Positions 1-7,832 of a DNA stretch of 64,000 nt are shown piece after piece. The stretch's first letter is position 1, and every line of letters begins with the position of its first letter. Origin of the DNA: Curtobacterium luteum (lineage in GTDB: Bacteria > Actinomycetota > Actinomycetes > Actinomycetales > Microbacteriaceae); the NCBI RefSeq assembly GCF_014646995.1, contig NZ_BMOI01000013.1, positions 44,820-108,819 on the forward strand. The letters are read 5' to 3'. The notes beneath the pieces were generated by a model. It worked only from the letters and a program-made list of their open reading frames with translations, was not told the DNA's origin and did not search any database. The translations under genes and the position numbers were made by a program.

Positions 1-20
1 AGGAGCCCGCCGGGGTGGAA

Positions 21-491
21 TCAGACTCGGATGATCTGCAACGCCGACCGTGACGGCGGCCGCGGCACCGCGATACGGCGTGCCACGTGGGCTGCGAGGG
101 CGAGCAGCCGCGCGAGGAGGTGCAGCACCCCGCCGCTGCGGGCGCGGAGCAGCACCCACGCGAACAGCGCGATCGTCAGCATGCACGCCATCCCCATCAG
201 CGAGCACATCAGCGCACACAAGCCGCCGTCGCAGCCGGCATCGGTGAGGACAGCCATCACCGCAATCGCGGGAACCGCATGTTCGGTGTCATCGGCGGCC
301 GCGGTGTGACTGGTTGCAGCGGCCGGGTGGTGCTCTATCGCGGCGGTGGGAGCGGTCATCGGATTCTCGTGGTCGGCGGTGTGCCCGGCCATGGTGTGCA
401 TCACGACCGTGAACCCGACCAACAGCAGCAACGCCACCGTCGCCGTGACCTGCAACAGCAGCCGGCGACGCGGAGACGTGGTGATGATCAT
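21..491 (-). CDS. Small Cys/Met/His-rich membrane protein (DUF6153-like), probably metal-related
   Basis: 156-residue protein when started at the ATG at 491. It has an N-terminal hydrophobic segment (about residues 10-30), a His-rich linker with several His/Thr/Ala clusters, and a second hydrophobic stretch containing a Cys/Met-rich run (CDGGLCALMCSLMGMACM, roughly residues 90-107), then a basic tail. This architecture resembles small actinobacterial membrane proteins of the DUF6153 type found near copper genes; that assignment is by pattern memory only. A CsoR-like operator lies about 80 bases upstream of the start, which supports copper or other thiophilic-metal control. An upstream in-frame extension to 728 would cross the operator and is Cys/Pro-rich nonsense, so the internal ATG was chosen. 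Function (metal binding or sensing at the membrane) is inferred. Confidence 0.55.
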   Translation of the reverse strand: MIITTSPRRRLLLQVTATVALLLLVGFTVVMHTMAGHTADHENPMTAPTAAIEHHPAAATSHTAAADDTEHAVPAIAVMAVLTDAGCDGGLCALMCSLMGMACMLTIALFAWVLLRARSGGVLHLLARLLALAAHVARRIAVPRPPSRSALQIIRV

Positions 492-569
492 CTGGGTCCG
501 GTGGGTCGTGGAGCAGCAGGTGCCAGCCGTGCCGTTGAGCTCCTGCGAGGAGACGCGTGACCGAGACAA

Positions 570-584
570 TACCCCCAAGGGGTA
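570..584. promoter_or_regulatory. CsoR-type operator (TACCCC-CAA-GGGGTA)
   Basis: Perfect 6+6 inverted repeat TACCCC / GGGGTA with a 3-base spacer. This is the G/C-tract palindrome bound by copper-responsive CsoR/RicR repressors in Actinobacteria. It sits upstream of the minus-strand Cys/Met-rich membrane protein gene and also faces the plus-strand operon that starts at 792. No CsoR gene is visible in the window, so the repressor would act in trans. The rest of the 492-791 gap holds no gene I can support. Confidence 0.55.
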
Positions 585-791
585 CCCGCCGTCCGAGCAT
601 CGCGGAGGGCAGCAGCCGGCATAGGAATGGAGGTGCAAAAGATTGTCGGTGCGGGCATGGGGTGGTGGGTGCATACTGGTGGTGTCTTCGGACCCGGCAG
701 TGGGGCTTGCCGGACCCAACCTCGACACTCGTCGACAACAGTCCCTATCTCAGCTGGTCGCGCTTCTGCGCGCCTGAGGTAGGGAGATGTC

Positions 792-1298
792 ATGGTCGAG
801 TCGAACACTGCCGGTGCTGTCGTGGTCGGTGTGCAGCCAGGGCAGGCGCACGACGTCGTCGGCGTCGCTGCTGCCGTAGCTGAACGCTTCAGCGCCCGCC
901 TGGTGTGTGTGGTCGTCGATCCGGCACTGCTGTCAGCGGGGCTCCGTGCGGACGGGTCGGAGATCATCGAACCGATCGACCCGGACACGGCGGACAGCGA
1001 CCCGCAGCAGCTCCCCGACGAAGACATGCGGGTCATCAGAGATCTTGCTGCGGCGCGATCGGTCGACGTGGACTTCGTCTCCCGCGTCGGGGACCCGAGT
1101 CACGCACTCGCTGCGGTGGCCGAGGAACGTGACGCGGTGATGATCGTCGTCGGATCCCAGGCTGGCCGACGCCGGATGGCGGAACTGCTCACCGGGTCCG
1201 TCGCCGCGCACCTGACCCATCAGCAGCACCGGCCGGTGCTGGTCGTCCCGCACGATCCGGTCGGCATCATCGCGCTCCAGCCGTCGGTTGCCCCGTGA
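792..1298 (+). CDS. Universal stress protein (UspA family)
   Basis: 168-residue single Usp domain. The C-terminal nucleotide-binding signature is present as VGSQAGRRRMAELLTGSVA (about residues 117-135), fitting the G-x2-G-x9-G(S/T) pattern of ATP-binding Usps, followed by the usual HRPVLVVP strand. The N-terminal strand AVVVGVQPG carries a Gln-Pro where many members have an Asp. RBS-like GGGAG precedes the ATG. Its stop overlaps the start of gpmA, making it the first gene of a coupled operon with gpmA, two crcB genes, ppa and eno. Usp genes commonly accompany crcB in fluoride-inducible operons, so a role in fluoride stress is likely, though the exact activity is unknown. Confidence 0.85.
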   Translation: MVESNTAGAVVVGVQPGQAHDVVGVAAAVAERFSARLVCVVVDPALLSAGLRADGSEIIEPIDPDTADSDPQQLPDEDMRVIRDLAAARSVDVDFVSRVGDPSHALAAVAEERDAVMIVVGSQAGRRRMAELLTGSVAAHLTHQQHRPVLVVPHDPVGIIALQPSVAP

Positions 1299-2041
1299 CG
1301 GGCACGCTGACGCTCCTGCGGCACGGGGAGAGCACCGCGAACGAAGCCGGCACCTTCACCGGGCTCCTCGACGTCCCGCTCACGCCTCACGGTGAACAGC
1401 AAGCGTCCGCGGCGGGGCAGCTCCTTCGGTCGAACCACATCACGCCGGGCGTCGTGGTCACCTCCACTCTGCGCCGCGCCGTCCGCACCGCCGAATTGGT
1501 CTGCGACGCCCTCGGGACACAGCTGACTACAGAAGCGGTGTGGCAGCTCAACGAACGCAACTACGGCGCCCTCACCGGGATGACGAAGACCGACGCCCGC
1601 CACAGGCTCGGTGATGACGAGTACGTGCGGCTCCGCAGGTCCCGTACCGGCGCGCCGCCACCGATGTCGCTGCAGCTGTGGGAGGACCTGCGGTCGAGCT
1701 CCGCGCTGCGCGGCCTGCCCGACGGCGCCCTCCGACGCACCGAGGGGCTCTCGGACGTCATTGAGCGGGTCTGCCCCGTGCTGCACGACCGGCTCCTGCC
1801 GATGGTGCGGGCAGGGCGGAGCGTCCTCGTCGTCGCGCACGGGAACTCGCTCCGCGCACTGTGCGCATGCATCGACGACCTCACCGACCCGGAGCTCGAG
1901 CAGCTGAACCTGCCGACCGGGCAACCCGTCCAGTATCACCTCGCCCCCACCGGCGCCCTCGTCCCGCGTGGTGGAGCGTTCCTGGATCCGGTAGCAGCAC
2001 AGCACGCCGCGGCGCTGGTCGCGGCAGAAGGCGGAACATGA
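1295..2041 (+). CDS. gpmA: 2,3-bisphosphoglycerate-dependent phosphoglycerate mutase-like enzyme
   Basis: 248-residue histidine-phosphatase superfamily protein. Signature LLRHGESTANEAGTFTGLLD near the N-terminus contains the phospho-accepting His (RHGES) and the T-G-L/W substrate loop. ERNYGALTGMTK (about residues 88-99) is the conserved dPGM motif and VVAHGNSLRAL (about 178-188) carries the second catalytic His. It interconverts 3- and 2-phosphoglycerate, the step before enolase. The start GTG at 1295 overlaps the usp stop, and its own stop overlaps crcB as ATGA. A housekeeping copy is expected elsewhere in the genome, so this looks like a stress-induced duplicate in the fluoride operon. Confidence 0.85.
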   Translation: MTGTLTLLRHGESTANEAGTFTGLLDVPLTPHGEQQASAAGQLLRSNHITPGVVVTSTLRRAVRTAELVCDALGTQLTTEAVWQLNERNYGALTGMTKTDARHRLGDDEYVRLRRSRTGAPPPMSLQLWEDLRSSSALRGLPDGALRRTEGLSDVIERVCPVLHDRLLPMVRAGRSVLVVAHGNSLRALCACIDDLTDPELEQLNLPTGQPVQYHLAPTGALVPRGGAFLDPVAAQHAAALVAAEGGT

Positions 2042-2541
2042 CCACCCGAACGGACACCCCGATGCCCGACGACCAGCTCCCTCCGGACCCCGACGTCGAC
2101 GTCTCCGACCCGGCAACGACCATGCGGCCGGTGCATCTGCGGTGGCGGTACGTCGGCCTCGTCGCGCTCGGCAGCGCAGTCGGCACTGCCCTCCGCGACG
2201 TCATCAGTAGCGTGCTCCCTGCCGATGGCGGGGTGAGTTGGTCGATCTTCTGGATCAACATCACCGGTGCGCTGGCCCTCGGTGTGCTGTTGGAGGCGCT
2301 CGCGCACCGCGGGCCCGATGCCGGCCGCCGGAGGGTGCTGCGGCTGCTCCTCGGCACCGGGGTCCTCGGCGGGTTCACCACCTACAGCACCCTCGCCGAG
2401 TCCACCGCCGCCCTGTTCCTGAACGGGCACGGCCTCGCCAGCACCGGCTACGCGCTCCTCACCGTCCTGTCCGGCGCGATCGCGACCGCGGTCGGTCTCG
2501 TCGTCGCCGGCTGGTTCCATCCCCGAACGGAGGAAGCATGA
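2038..2541 (+). CDS. crcB: Fluoride channel subunit CrcB/Fluc (first copy)
   Basis: 167-residue membrane protein with four predicted hydrophobic helices. Family hallmarks are visible: [10 protein letters not shown] in TM1, the [11 protein letters not shown]sn-rich motif in TM2 and [16 protein letters not shown] in TM3 (GGxTTFSTF-type motif with the fluoride-lining residues). A 35-residue polar N-terminal extension precedes TM1. Fluc proteins form dual-topology dimers that export fluoride. It overlaps gpmA (ATGA) and is followed at once by a second crcB, the arrangement expected for a heterodimeric Fluc pair of opposite orientation. Confidence 0.92.
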   Translation: MTTRTDTPMPDDQLPPDPDVDVSDPATTMRPVHLRWRYVGLVALGSAVGTALRDVISSVLPADGGVSWSIFWINITGALALGVLLEALAHRGPDAGRRRVLRLLLGTGVLGGFTTYSTLAESTAALFLNGHGLASTGYALLTVLSGAIATAVGLVVAGWFHPRTEEA

Positions 2542-2909
2542 GCCCGCTCCTGGTCCTCGCCGTCGCCCTCGGCGGCGGTGCCGGCGCTGCCGGCCGGTTC
2601 CTCCTCGACGGGGTGATCAACACCGGCCGAGAGTTCCGGCTCCCCGTCGGCACGTTGACGATCAACATCACCGGATCGCTGCTGCTCGGACTCATCGTCG
2701 GCACCGCCTCCCACCTCGGTGCGGTGCCGGTCGCGGTCCTCGGCACCGGGGTGATGGGCGGCTACACCACGTTCAGCACCGCCAGCTTCGAAACCGTCCG
2801 CCTCGCCCGCAGCGGACGGATCACCGCAGCCGCGATCAACGGGCTCGGGATGCTCGTCGTCTCCGTCGCCGCCGCGACCGCCGGCATCCTCCTCGGCGGC
2901 ACCCTGTGA
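2538..2909 (+). CDS. crcB: Fluoride channel subunit CrcB/Fluc (second copy)
   Basis: 123-residue four-helix Fluc subunit without the N-terminal extension of its partner. Motifs: [12 protein letters not shown] in TM1, [12 protein letters not shown] in TM2, [17 protein letters not shown] in TM3. AGGAAG serves as RBS just before the ATG and the start overlaps the previous crcB stop by four bases. Pairing of two crcB genes is common in Actinobacteria and Firmicutes and usually means an obligate heterodimer. The stop overlaps the GTG start of ppa, so translation is likely coupled through the cluster. Confidence 0.93.
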   Translation: MSPLLVLAVALGGGAGAAGRFLLDGVINTGREFRLPVGTLTINITGSLLLGLIVGTASHLGAVPVAVLGTGVMGGYTTFSTASFETVRLARSGRITAAAINGLGMLVVSVAAATAGILLGGTL

Positions 2910-3442
2910 CCACCCCGCCCACGGACCACACACCCGCTCCAGAACCGGAGGCGCTGATGCTGTTCGACGTCACGATCGAGATTCCCCGCGGCACCGGCAA
3001 CAAGTACGAAGTCGACCACACCACCGGCCGGATCCGGCTCGACCGGGCGGTGTTCACCAGCATGGTGTTCCCCCAGGACTACGGCTCCATCGACAACACC
3101 CTCGGCGATGACGGCGACCCCCTCGACGCCCTCGTGCTCCTGCCCCGTCCCACGTTCCCCGGCGTCGTCATCACGGTCCGCCCGGTCGGGATGCTGCGCA
3201 TGGTCGACGAGAACGGCGGCGACGACAAGATCCTCACCGTTCCCGCCGACGACGACCGCTTCGCGCAGCTGCAGGACATCGGGGATGTGCCGGAGCACAC
3301 GCTGGCGGAGATCGAGCACTTCTTCGCCCACTACAAGGAGATCGAGCACGGCAAGCACGTCACCACCAACGGGTGGGCCGACCGTGCTGCTGCCGAAGCC
3401 GTCATTCGCACCGCGCAGGAAGCCCACACCCGACACCCGTGA
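2906..3442 (+). CDS. ppa: Inorganic pyrophosphatase (family I)
   Basis: 178-residue soluble family I pyrophosphatase. It contains [16 protein letters not shown] (substrate-binding), [24 protein letters not shown] (about residues 52-75; the metal-binding Asp triad of the D-x-D-P-x-D signature) and the C-terminal FFAHYKEIE segment. It hydrolyses PPi to phosphate. The first possible start is the GTG at 2906 overlapping crcB; an alternative ATG at 2957 has a good GGAGG RBS and would begin [12 protein letters not shown], closer to the usual family length. Pyrophosphatase is strongly fluoride-inhibited, which explains a spare copy in this operon. Confidence 0.9.
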   Translation: MTTPPTDHTPAPEPEALMLFDVTIEIPRGTGNKYEVDHTTGRIRLDRAVFTSMVFPQDYGSIDNTLGDDGDPLDALVLLPRPTFPGVVITVRPVGMLRMVDENGGDDKILTVPADDDRFAQLQDIGDVPEHTLAEIEHFFAHYKEIEHGKHVTTNGWADRAAAEAVIRTAQEAHTRHP

Positions 3443-3578
3443 CCCACGGGTCCACAGACTGCCGCGGGGGGCACTGGCGCTGAGTGATCGCCAGCAGGTC
3501 GTCCCTCCGCCTCCCCGCGGCTTTCCCTTCCAACCACACCCCAGCTCGACGCATGACCCGAACCGAAGGAGCGTCACC

Positions 3579-4913
3579 ATGAACGACTACATCAGCGGCA
3601 TCCACCACCACGGAAGCCATCAGGGCGAGTACGTCACCCACCACGACCACCCCGTCACCATCGACGCCGTCCACGGCGCCCGCATCCTCGACTCCCGCGG
3701 CTACCCGACCGTCCGCGTCTCCCTCGAGCTCGACGACGGCCGCACCGTCACCGGTGACGCCCCCGCGGGCGCATCCACAGGCGCCCACGAAGCCGTCGAG
3801 CTCCGCGACGGCGGAACCGCGTTCGGCGGCCGCGACGTCACCCAGGCGCTCCACCTGATCGACACCGACATCTCAGGGCTGCTCACCGGCCGGTCATGGT
3901 CGGCGATCGGGCGGATCGACGCCGTCCTCGCCGACCTCGACGGCACCACCGGGTACCGCCGGCTCGGCGCGAACAGCGTCGTCGCCACCTCGATAGCCGC
4001 CTCCAGGGCTCTCGCCCACGCCGCGGACCTCCCGCTCTGGAAGTGGATTGCCGAGATCACCGGCTCGACGCCGCGCCTGCCGGTCCCGCACTTCAACGTC
4101 CTCAACGGCGGCGCGCACGCAGCGAACGCCCTGGACTTCCAGGAATTCATGATCGCCCCCGTCGATGCCGACTCGATGGCCGACGCCGTCCGTATCGGAG
4201 CGGACGTCTACCATGCTCTCGCGGCCCTGGTTCAGGACCGGTTCGGCAGCCTCGGCCTCGGCGACGAGGGCGGCTTAGCACCGTCGATTGCCGCCCCGGA
4301 GGAAGCGCTCGACCTGCTGGTCGCTGCGATCCGTACCGCCGGCTACGAGCCGAGCGTCGATCAGGTGGCGATCGCGCTCGATCCGGCAGCGAACGAGTTC
4401 TCCCAGGGCGACGGCTCCTACCGGGTGCTCAACGAAAGCCTCGACCGGGACGGGCTGGTCGACTACTACCGGCATCTGGTCGACACGTATCCGATCCGGA
4501 GCATCGAAGACGGGTTCGCGGAGGACGACCATGAGGGGTTCCGCCGCATGCAAGCGGCGCTCGGAGACCGGATCCAGATCGTCGGCGACGACCTCTACGT
4601 CACCGACCCACAGCGGATCCGCGACGGCGGCGAGCAGCAGCTGACGAACGCGGCACTGATCAAGCCGAACCAGATCGGGACCGTCTCCCAGACCCTCGGC
4701 GCGATCGCCACCGCCAAGAGCATCGGGATGGCCAGCATGGTCTCCCACCGTTCTGGGGAGACCACGGACACGTTCATCGCGGACCTCGTTGTCGGGACCG
4801 GCACCGGGCAGATCAAGTCCGGCGCACCCGCCCGCGGGGAACGCGTCGCGAAGTACAACCGGCTCACCGAGATCGCCGAGCAGCACCCGGAGCTGCCCTA
4901 CGGACTGATCTGA
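3579..4913 (+). CDS. eno: Enolase (second copy in fluoride operon)
   Basis: 444-residue enolase. After a 25-residue His-rich N-terminal extension it shows ARILDSRGYPTVRVSLEL, the mobile loop GASTGAHEAVELRDGG, LNGGAHAANALDFQEFMIAP (metal-binding region), GDEGGLAPS, the catalytic-Lys region LIKPNQIGTVSQT and SHRSGETTDTFIADL near the C-terminus. It converts 2-phosphoglycerate to phosphoenolpyruvate and is a classic target of fluoride. ATG at 3579 is preceded by GAAGGAG. A 136-base gap separates it from ppa, and its end overlaps the end of the convergent LysR gene by 16 bases. The His-rich N-terminus (HHHGSHQ...HHDH) is not part of ordinary enolases and could bind metal. Confidence 0.92.
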   Translation: MNDYISGIHHHGSHQGEYVTHHDHPVTIDAVHGARILDSRGYPTVRVSLELDDGRTVTGDAPAGASTGAHEAVELRDGGTAFGGRDVTQALHLIDTDISGLLTGRSWSAIGRIDAVLADLDGTTGYRRLGANSVVATSIAASRALAHAADLPLWKWIAEITGSTPRLPVPHFNVLNGGAHAANALDFQEFMIAPVDADSMADAVRIGADVYHALAALVQDRFGSLGLGDEGGLAPSIAAPEEALDLLVAAIRTAGYEPSVDQVAIALDPAANEFSQGDGSYRVLNESLDRDGLVDYYRHLVDTYPIRSIEDGFAEDDHEGFRRMQAALGDRIQIVGDDLYVTDPQRIRDGGEQQLTNAALIKPNQIGTVSQTLGAIATAKSIGMASMVSHRSGETTDTFIADLVVGTGTGQIKSGAPARGERVAKYNRLTEIAEQHPELPYGLI

Positions 4914-5824
4914 CCACCGGTACTCGAGCTGCGGATGGTGTCCAGGAACGCCGTCACAGCGGACCCCGGGCGGCCTGACCAGATCGCTCGCAGCGGCCGG
5001 ATCAGTGGCGGGCCGAGCAGTAGCGCCCGGACGAGGGCACCGTCTTCGAGGTCAGTGTCGACGGTGCGGAGACTCATCACCGCGGGCGCGATGCCCGCTC
5101 GAGCGTTGGCGCGGATGATGCCGGTCGTTTCCAGCACTGCAGCCGGCGGGACCAGGGTCAGACCCGCGTCGTCGAGCCACGCCTCGACCGTCGCGCGGGT
5201 GCCGGACCCCTCCTCACGGAGCAGCAGCGGCGTCTCCGCGAGGTCATCCGCGGTGATGGCCGAAGCGATTGCCCACGGATGGTGCGGGGCGACGACGACC
5301 ACGAGTTCGTCCTCATCGACCACCAGCGATGAGAGGCCAATCGGCGCAGCAGGAGTCTCCGTGAACCCGACGTCGGCAGCGCCGGAACGGACGAGGTCGG
5401 TCACGTCGGCGGAGTTCCCCGCAATCAAGCGCACCGACGCCTCGGGTGTCACGGCCCGGTGGGCGAGCAACCATCCGGGCAGCAGGAGTTCGGCGATCGT
5501 TTGCGATGCTGCGATCACGAGGGATCCCGCGGGTTCTCGAAGCGCGGCGACTCCTGCTTCGAGCCGCCGGGAGGCCTCCAACACCGGGACGGCCAGACCG
5601 AGCACCACCCGGCCGGCGTCGGTCAGCACGGTCCCGGATGCCGTCCGGTGCGCCAGCGGCTGACCGGTCGCCTGCTCCGCGGCACGCAGACGCGCCGACA
5701 CCGCCTGCTGCGTCACCCCCAACACCTCGGCCGCGCGGGTCAACGACCCGGTCTCCGCGACGCGGACGAGGACCTCGAGGGTGTCGAGGTCCAGAGTCCG
5801 GTCCGTCAGCCGCCGCAGTGCCAC
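4898..5824 (-). CDS. LysR-family transcriptional regulator
   Basis: 308 residues. An N-terminal winged helix-turn-helix is clear (LDTLEVLVRVAETGSLTRAAEVLGVTQQAVSARLRAAEQ, about residues 13-48), followed by a periplasmic-binding-protein-like effector domain. The start is GTG at 5824; no other start would keep the full HTH. It is divergent from the TDT-family transporter at 5895, so it probably controls that gene. A CACAA-N7-TTGTG inverted repeat overlaps its own start codon, suggesting autorepression. Effector unknown. Its 3' end overlaps eno by 16 bases in convergent orientation. Confidence 0.88.
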   Translation of the reverse strand: MALRRLTDRTLDLDTLEVLVRVAETGSLTRAAEVLGVTQQAVSARLRAAEQATGQPLAHRTASGTVLTDAGRVVLGLAVPVLEASRRLEAGVAALREPAGSLVIAASQTIAELLLPGWLLAHRAVTPEASVRLIAGNSADVTDLVRSGAADVGFTETPAAPIGLSSLVVDEDELVVVVAPHHPWAIASAITADDLAETPLLLREEGSGTRATVEAWLDDAGLTLVPPAAVLETTGIIRANARAGIAPAVMSLRTVDTDLEDGALVRALLLGPPLIRPLRAIWSGRPGSAVTAFLDTIRSSSTGGQISP

Positions 5825-5838
5825 AAACGATCATTGTG
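5822..5838. promoter_or_regulatory. Inverted repeat in the LysR/transporter divergent region
   Basis: CACAA-N7-TTGTG perfect inverted repeat in the 70-base space between the divergent LysR gene and the transporter, overlapping the LysR GTG start. Such dyads are typical LysR-regulator binding sites in divergent promoters. Assignment rests on position and symmetry only. Confidence 0.4.
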
Positions 5839-5894
5839 CCCTGCCAACGAGTCCGCCGTTCCCGAACCACGGGGCACACGCGCACGCTGGGTGC

Positions 5895-7052
5895 ATGTCC
5901 GCTCACCTCGCTCACGCACCCGCGACGTCCGAGCATGGTGTGCGGGACCGACGGTTGTTCCGGGAGTTGGAGCGGCCGGGCCTGATTGTGTCGAACCTGA
6001 CCCCGAATTGGTTCGCGTCGATCATGGGCACCGGGATCGTCGCCGTCGCGGCCGCATCGCTGCCGCTGCAGTTCCCCGGTCTCCGGACTGCGGCGACGAT
6101 CGTCTGGGCAATCGCCGCGGTCCTGCTCGTCGCCCTCACCATCGCGACGGTGCTGCACTGGGTCCGGTACCGGAGCACAGCGGTGAAGCACCACCTCAAT
6201 CCGGTGATCTCGCACTTCTACGGCGCACCGCCGATGGCGTTCCTCACCGTCGGCGCCGGCACGATCCTGCTCGGTAAGGACTGGATCGGCCTCCCCGCCG
6301 CCGTGACGGTCGACTGGGTCCTCTGGAGCATCGGCACGGTCGGCGGCCTGTTCACGGCGGTTCTGGTGCCGTACCTGGCGTTCACCCGCCACGAGAACAC
6401 GCCCGACTCCGCGTTCGGCGGGTGGCTGATGCCGATCGTCCCGCCGATGGTGTCCGCCTCCACCGGCGCACTCCTCCTGCCCTACGCGCCCGCCGGTCAG
6501 GCGCGGGAGACGCTGCTGTGGTCCTGCTACGGCTTCTTCGGCCTCAGCCTCATCACGTCCCTGGTCGTGATCACGTTGATCTGGAACCGTCTCGCGCAAC
6601 ACAAGGTCGGTGCGGCCGGCATGGTCCCGACCCTGTGGATCGTCCTCGGCCCGGTCGGGCAGTCGATCACCGCGGTGAACCTCCTCGCATCGAACGCGCC
6701 GACCGTCGTCGACGCCTCCACCGCCCACGCGCTGCTGGTCGTGGCGTTGGTGTACGGGTTCGCGATGCTCGGCTTCGCACTGCTGTGGACCGTCATCGCC
6801 CTCGCCATCACCATCCGGACCGCCCGAGAGCACCTGCCGTTCAGCCTGACCTGGTGGTCGTTTACGTTCCCCGTCGGCACCTGCGTCACCGGCCTGAACG
6901 GCCTGGCCCTGCACTCCGGACTCACCGTCGTCGCCGTCCTCGCCGTCGTCTACTACGCCGGCCTCGTCGCCGCATGGATCACCGTCGCCGTCCGCACCTT
7001 CCACGGCTCCTTCATCCGCGGCACCCTCCTCGCACCACCACAGCCGGCATGA
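5895..7052 (+). CDS. TDT/SLAC1-family transporter (TehA/Mae1-like)
   Basis: 385-residue integral membrane protein with about ten hydrophobic helices. The opening NLTPNWFASIMGTGIVAVAA and the later NPVISHFYGAPPMAFLTVG are characteristic of the tellurite-resistance/dicarboxylate transporter (TDT) family, which includes TehA, Mae1, SSU1 sulfite exporters and plant SLAC1 anion channels. The HFYGAPPMAF stretch corresponds to the gating-Phe helix in the family. Substrate cannot be told from sequence; sulfite, other anions, or dicarboxylate are options. Expression is probably controlled by the divergent LysR regulator. The stop overlaps the next gene (ATGA), so a UDG-like protein is translated from the same message. 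Confidence 0.85.
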   Translation: MSAHLAHAPATSEHGVRDRRLFRELERPGLIVSNLTPNWFASIMGTGIVAVAAASLPLQFPGLRTAATIVWAIAAVLLVALTIATVLHWVRYRSTAVKHHLNPVISHFYGAPPMAFLTVGAGTILLGKDWIGLPAAVTVDWVLWSIGTVGGLFTAVLVPYLAFTRHENTPDSAFGGWLMPIVPPMVSASTGALLLPYAPAGQARETLLWSCYGFFGLSLITSLVVITLIWNRLAQHKVGAAGMVPTLWIVLGPVGQSITAVNLLASNAPTVVDASTAHALLVVALVYGFAMLGFALLWTVIALAITIRTAREHLPFSLTWWSFTFPVGTCVTGLNGLALHSGLTVVAVLAVVYYAGLVAAWITVAVRTFHGSFIRGTLLAPPQPA

Positions 7053-7633
7053 GCACCCCCGACGAACTCGCGAACGAGGTCGCGGACGTTCAATCGCTGA
7101 ACTCTCTCGCCGAGACATGGCGCACCGCACCCGACGGTTCACGACGCTTCGTCCCGAACTTCGACCCACGATCCAGCGGCACAGCCAGCCGCGTGCTGGT
7201 CCTCATGCAGTCACCCGGCCCCCAGACCATCGCCGCAGCGCACTCGGCGATCTGCAGCGAGGACAACCCGGGGCCGACCGCGACCGCGTTCCGCGCAGCC
7301 CGCATCGAGTCCGGACTCGCACGCAACGAGTACCTCCGCTGGAACCTCATCCCCTGGGAGATCCCCGGCCGCGTACGCCCCGCGGACATCGATGAGGGAC
7401 GACGCGCCCTCGGAACGCTGCTCGAGGTGCTCCCCGTGCTCGACGCCGTCGTCGCCTACGGGACCGCTGCCCTCGACGGAGTCATGCGGCACCTCACCCT
7501 GGACGAGCACGCCCGACTCGTCCCCGTCATCGCGGCACCACACCCCTCTCCCGCCAAGGGCCGCCACCGCGCGGAACAGCACCGACGTTCCGTTCAGGCA
7601 CTGCGACTCGCCGCACGGACGCGTCGGGCGTAG
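7049..7633 (+). CDS. Uracil-DNA glycosylase superfamily-like protein
   Basis: 194 residues, coupled to the transporter gene by ATGA overlap. The segment RVLVLMQSPGPQT (about residues 47-59) resembles the G-E-(A/S)-P-G motif of UDG-fold enzymes and the C-terminal IAAPHPSPAKGR resembles the HPS/T motif, with the expected spacing for the fold. It lacks the Cys residues of Fe-S family 4 enzymes. It may be a DNA repair glycosylase or a UDG-fold protein with another role. Linkage to an anion or sulfite-type transporter is unusual but does not reveal function. Assignment by motif only. Confidence 0.6.
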   Translation: MSTPDELANEVADVQSLNSLAETWRTAPDGSRRFVPNFDPRSSGTASRVLVLMQSPGPQTIAAAHSAICSEDNPGPTATAFRAARIESGLARNEYLRWNLIPWEIPGRVRPADIDEGRRALGTLLEVLPVLDAVVAYGTAALDGVMRHLTLDEHARLVPVIAAPHPSPAKGRHRAEQHRRSVQALRLAARTRRA

Positions 7634-7812
7634 CGAGGCTTCAGCTGCCTTCACTGGCAAGGCACGAGTGACCGATAGCCGGTCTTGGGTTCAGCCGGTC
7701 GTTGACCGGACGTCGGACGCACCGCCGGTTGCTCGCAGACTGTCGAGTCGCAGATACCCCGTCCGATTTGATTCTCGCCGGGCTGCCTCATACGGACGCC
7801 GGTGAGCGGTAG

Positions 7813-7832
7813 GCCGAGCGCCTCAGCTCGGC
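7813..7832 (-). terminator. Hairpin overlapping the stop of the seven-gene operon
   Basis: GCCGAGC-6-GCTCGGC perfect stem whose loop contains the TGA stop of the last minus-strand gene. No clear U-run follows, so it is either a weak intrinsic terminator or a transcript-end stabiliser. The 7634-7812 gap between the convergent operons shows no gene. Confidence 0.4.

Noticed and set aside
600..791. Fluoride (crcB) riboswitch before the fluoride operon
   Set aside because: I looked for the conserved GGNGAUGG...AACNGCC...CUGAUGRC-type pattern and did not find it; only an unrelated CGGCA/TGCCG hairpin is present.
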